Source of the DNA: Collybia mongolica
Lineage: Eukaryota; Basidiomycota; Agaricomycetes; Agaricales; Clitocybaceae
Direction: 5' to 3'
Length of the DNA stretch: 64,000 nucleotides
Assembly: GCA_013420905.1 (NCBI GenBank)
Contig: JAAXNY010000005.1
Coordinates: forward strand, 3,038,001 to 3,102,000
Shown here one piece after another: positions 60,699-64,000 of this stretch (positions are counted from its first letter, which is position 1; every line of letters starts with the position of its first letter). The notes under the pieces are model-generated. The model did not search any database and was not told where the DNA came from. It saw only the letters and a program-made list of their open reading frames with translations. The position numbers were made by a program, and so were the translations under genes.

Positions 60699-62700
60699 CT
60701 ACAAAGCGATATCAGATAGTCCTGCCACCTCAATCACCCCGCCCACAAGATGAAGGCTTCCTGCGACAAGGACCTTCATCGAAAAATTCGACTGAAGCTT
60801 TTCAATTTCCTTAACCGCGTGCTCGATGGATGGGAGGACATATATATTGGCCCTCGGGAATTGTGGTACTATATCGGCCCAGGCTGATGCCAGTTGCCGT
60901 TGTGTCTTCAATTCAGTGAGGTCGTCAGTTGCGATCGAGAATGTCGCCAAGTCTAGATGATTGTTGATCAAGATTGGTTAGCAATAGTTCAAAAGGTACA
61001 CACCACCCTTGAAGTGCCCGTCAGCATAGGTCACATTGGCGCAAAAGATGACATGGGTGAAGAAGAATTCTGGATTCTCCGTTTGCTGATACTGCTTCAA
61101 TTGCAGGGATACGTTCGATTGTATAGATCCCAAAAACGCTGGACCGGAACGACCACTTGTGCAGTTAAAAATCAAGACACGGGAACTACCTTCCCTATTG
61201 TGGTGTTAACAGCTAGGCAGCTAAAATCTATAGAGATGACATACTTAAGTTCACCATGAGACTCTAGTCCAACTCCAGGGCTCACAAACCACTGTACACA
61301 GCAGCCCAGACTTTCCGTCGTATGTGCTCCGTCCAGATACCAAGTTGTATTTTTCCTATTTGGGTCCACGACGGTTTGACAACGGCCAGGCCATTTTGTA
61401 TCTTCCAACCCCTTGACGAAAGATCCCGGCAACAAGGCATCACCTGTAGATGATGTTTGAGATTCCAAGAAGGATTTCACTAGGTAAGTAGCCAGCGTCG
61501 CGTTCTGTTGCTGATGTGTTCCAGCAAGGCCTGGCATACTATCAGAATAGCGTTTTCCTAGACACCACGATACTGACGTACCAAGTTTGATATTTGAGAG
61601 GGCAGGAATTGATGGGGTAATGGTGAGACTTGACGCCTGGTGATTCGTTAATATAGCACCGATCTGGCTATCTGGGAACTCACCTTAAGCTCTGTTGCGC
61701 GCACCTTCAGCATACTCATCCCCTCCTCTGGTTGTTTAACAGTAAATGCAGGTACGCCTTCCTGATATAGTATTTGGGTTAATTATCAGAGCTTTTCAGG
61801 CCTCAAAACCTGACCTTAAATATGCCCCCTTTCTGCCACGCGATATCTTGCAATGTTTTCCCGAGGACAGCAACATGGTCTATTCCGAGGGCAGTTATCC
61901 CCGTGATTATTGGTTTGGGCACAATGTTTGTACTGTCGTATGCTCCCCCAACACCGACTTCAAGAACTGTTGCATCGACCTTGAGCGTAAGGAAGGCGTG
62001 AAATGCCATTAACGTTATGAATCGGAAGTATCCAGGCATTGGCGGTGTAGTGGGCAGTTTCCTCTGATTTCATAGTTACAACGACCTATAGGGGAATCAC
62101 GAAATGAATTAATCCCACCTCGGTGCCCACTAGCCTATCCCATACTTCAAAGAAAAATCTTGCGAATTGCTCTTCGGATATTGGAGCACCATTTATACGG
62201 ATACGTTCACGCACAGCTACGAGGTGGGGAGAGGTGTACAAGCCTAGCCAGGGTTGTTCATCAGGATAACTTGAGCTGTTTATATGTATGTTTCGCACCA
62301 ACTTTCCATTCTGGCACGGCATGGCGCAAAATGGAGTCAACAAACGCACTGGTAGAACCTTTTCCTTTGGTTCCAGTGATGTGTATAACATTAAGAGTAT
62401 TCAAGTCATCTGGCTGCAAATTTTGGCTTGAGACAGTAGATAAGTTGCTTATCTACTGTATATACGCACACTGTATCCTATCCTTCCCAAATACTCTAGC
62501 ATCTCTGGGATGGCGAACTCGCTTAAGCGTCCACCTGATGCACGGACTGCATCCAGAGCTGCAGCGTTAGATTGCAAAGTATTTAGATGTTCGACAGCAT
62601 CCATGTAAGATCTAGTGGACATCGGTCTAAAACCCGTGGGTCGGCCAAACCTTGAAGATAGCGACCAGTAGAGAGATGAAAGTAGAGCATTTGGTCGCAT
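60699..62700 (-). CDS. MET7: Folylpolyglutamate synthase
   Basis: Adds glutamate residues to folates so that they are retained and used by enzymes such as methionine synthase (cytosol and mitochondria). Many exons. The only ATG at the head is at 62700 (MRPNALLSSLYWSL); an open frame further up starts with GTG, not ATG. The first 26 residues are Arg/Ser-rich and amphipathic, as a mitochondrial presequence. A second ATG (MSTRSYMDAVEHLNTL) could give the cytosolic form. Signatures include GLYTSPHLVAVRERIRINGA, ATVLEVGVGGAYDSTN, GITALGIDHVAVLGKTLQDI, KWPGRCQTV, WYLDGAHTTESL, LIFNCTSGR and KVLVAGSLHLVGGVIEV. The P-loop exon (GTKGKGS) lies near 62420-62340. The stop is at 60699. Confidence 0.92.
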
Positions 62701-62923
62701 CACTGTTGTACGAAAGTTTTCAAACACGTGAGGTCACGAATCGCGACATTTTAGGCTTGTCCATGTGATATAAATAAAAACATGATCCTGGCGCGTGACA
62801 CGCGTGACATGCAACATAAAGTTGAACGCCAAACATTAAAAGCCGCATTAACTCCTCCCTTCTGGGCCATATTCCAATTAAATGCGTGGCTTCTTGTCTA
62901 TATACTCATAAAATCAGGTATAT
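62701..62923. promoter_or_regulatory. Divergent promoter of folylpolyglutamate synthase and BRCT gene
   Basis: 223 bp. CACGTG at 62725-62730 lies 25 bp from the folylpolyglutamate synthase ATG. ACGCGT, the MluI cell-cycle box bound by MBF in yeasts, is at 62800-62805. Confidence 0.45.
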
Positions 62924-63726
62924 ATGGAGCAGTATTTCCCGGTCGTCTCAAAATCTTCTGCGCTTTGGAAGGACCGGGACCGGCGTCGAACTACGAAATC
63001 TCACCCATATCAAAGAAAATTCATCCAAGAAAAACAGGACGATGATAACAACGATCGCTTACAGACTGAATTAAGATCGTCATCGTCCGCGATCACAAAA
63101 TATCTGCTTGCGACACTCGCTGATCAATCCAACCCCATAACACACTCAGACATTGGTGAACGCTCAGGTGATTATCGTATAATTTAAATATCTACCTCAC
63201 ACTGAATAGGAACAATAGACCGCGTTGTGTCAACCTCAACTGGCCATCAAGTATCGGAAGGACGACGAGACCGTCGGCTATATTTTGAGGACCGACAAAA
63301 AAAGCTTACACACCAGAGGCGCTCTGAATCTCCAACCACAAATGGCGAGCCTCAAGTTCTAAAAAACGTATTTGTGTACATAAATGGGTATTTGAACGGT
63401 ACGACAGACATAGAAATGAAAAGAATCATAACCCGGGCCGGCGGACAAGTGGTGTGGGTACATTTATCTGCCATATAAACCACCTGACTGAGTCTGACGG
63501 CTTTCGAAGTATAACCGCTGCCGGCTGTACTCACATCTTAACGTCTCAACATCTAAGCGGCTCAAAGACTCAGCGCATCATTGCCTCAAGAACCCGAAAC
63601 CATGTTCAAGTCGTAAAGCCCGAATGGGTCTTCGATAGTATCGCAGCTGGAAAAAGACGACCTGAGAGAGAATATGTAGTCATCAAAGACACAACGACGA
63701 AAAACATTTACGATATGCTCAAGTAA
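62924..63726 (+). CDS. Small single-BRCT-domain protein
   Basis: Three exons give about 225 residues. The start MEQYFPVVSKSSALWKDRDR opens a basic, Asp/Arg-rich region with an alanine/leucine-rich helix (AITKYLLATLADQSNP). After two introns a BRCT domain occupies the last 110 residues: LKNVFVYINGYLNGTTDIEM, ITRAGGQVV joined to ITAAGCTHILTSQHLSGS, and VVKPEWVFDSIAAGKRRPER with the conserved Trp. It resembles the BRCT of Rev1-type proteins, but the polymerase domain is not seen. The stop (63724-63726) overlaps a good splice donor, AAG/TAAGCT read as CTCAA/GTAAGC, so the gene may continue past the window. It shares a promoter with folylpolyglutamate synthase. Confidence 0.8.
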
Positions 63727-64000
63727 GCTAGTGGCTCGCCCTTTGCTCAGCTAAGTGGTTGCTGGGCAACTGACTGAAGCTATACTTATTTTATTGCTTT
63801 TTTATCCCATCTATTTTTATACTGTGTATGAACGTGGAATTCGATAGGGCACACGGCTTTCGGCTGAGTTATCATCAGAACCATTCCTATGGACTACCCC
63901 CAAAACCCCATATGACCAACCACCTGTTCTCTGCTGTGTCGTAATGGAGCTCCCGCACTTAGGTATATCTCACTTAAATTCTAACGGGTTTCAAGGAAGC
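63727..64000. other. Right-edge region
   Basis: No gene can be fixed. A plus-strand frame is open from about 63833 to 63945 (FDRAHGFRLSYHQNHSYG), which could belong to a longer form of the BRCT gene or to a gene beyond the edge. Confidence 0.3.

Noticed and set aside
62701..62727. Upstream extension of folylpolyglutamate synthase
   Set aside because: The apparent first codon is GTG, not ATG; the first true ATG is at 62700.

Overview
The window is nuclear DNA from a filamentous basidiomycete, most likely an Agaricomycete. Genes are dense, on both strands, and split by many introns of about 50-60 nt with GT(A/G)NGT donors. Coding leaders are pyrimidine-rich. The gene content (Ran1-like kinase, GtaA-type glutaminases, GH18 chitinase, SLC45-like sugar carrier, RidA-fused DPH6) is fungal. 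I found no rRNA, tRNA, CRISPR array or bacterial-style operon. About 28 protein genes can be modelled; the splice models are mine, made by eye from frame continuity and family motifs.

Layout. 0-7 kb: NAD-dependent xylitol/sorbitol dehydrogenase (cut by the left edge), a Ran1/Ksp1-type kinase, and cobalamin-independent methionine synthase. 7.6-8.4 kb: first copy of a 783-bp repeat. 8.5-13.6 kb: CPD photolyase, Dom34/Pelota, and a TXNDC9/Plp1-type phosducin-like protein. 13.8-24.5 kb: a secreted-hydrolase island made of two GtaA-type glutaminase paralogs in opposite orientation, a GH18 chitinase between them, and the second repeat copy. 24.5-28.8 kb: a gene-poor stretch holding one proline-rich orphan ORF and one orphan exon. 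28.8-36.5 kb: coiled-coil/RD-repeat protein (possibly WTAP-like), STEEP1-like protein, AVO2-like ankyrin protein, SLC45-type carrier. 36.6-52.1 kb: DPH6, both subunits of cytosolic phenylalanyl-tRNA synthetase (FRS1 and FRS2), EMC10, a conserved-looking hypothetical protein, Bsd2/Ndfip, a GNAT acetyltransferase and a Prm10/ThrE-type membrane protein. 52.2-64 kb: PEX2, importin-11/Kap120, SLX4, folylpolyglutamate synthase and a small BRCT protein.

Functional themes. Several genes serve translation and its quality control (Dom34, DPH6, FRS1, FRS2). Others serve methionine/one-carbon metabolism (methionine synthase, folylpolyglutamate synthase), DNA repair (photolyase, SLX4, BRCT protein) and extracellular scavenging (glutaminases, chitinase). 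Many neighbours are divergent pairs sharing 100-350 bp of promoter.

The most unusual items are the 98%-identical, gap-free 783-bp direct repeat 12.1 kb apart, the inverted glutaminase pair with the same exon layout, three introns that only make sense with GC donors, and the linkage of the two PheRS subunits. I see no convincing wholly new multi-gene system; the repeat and the orphan ORFs are the best candidates for something undescribed.
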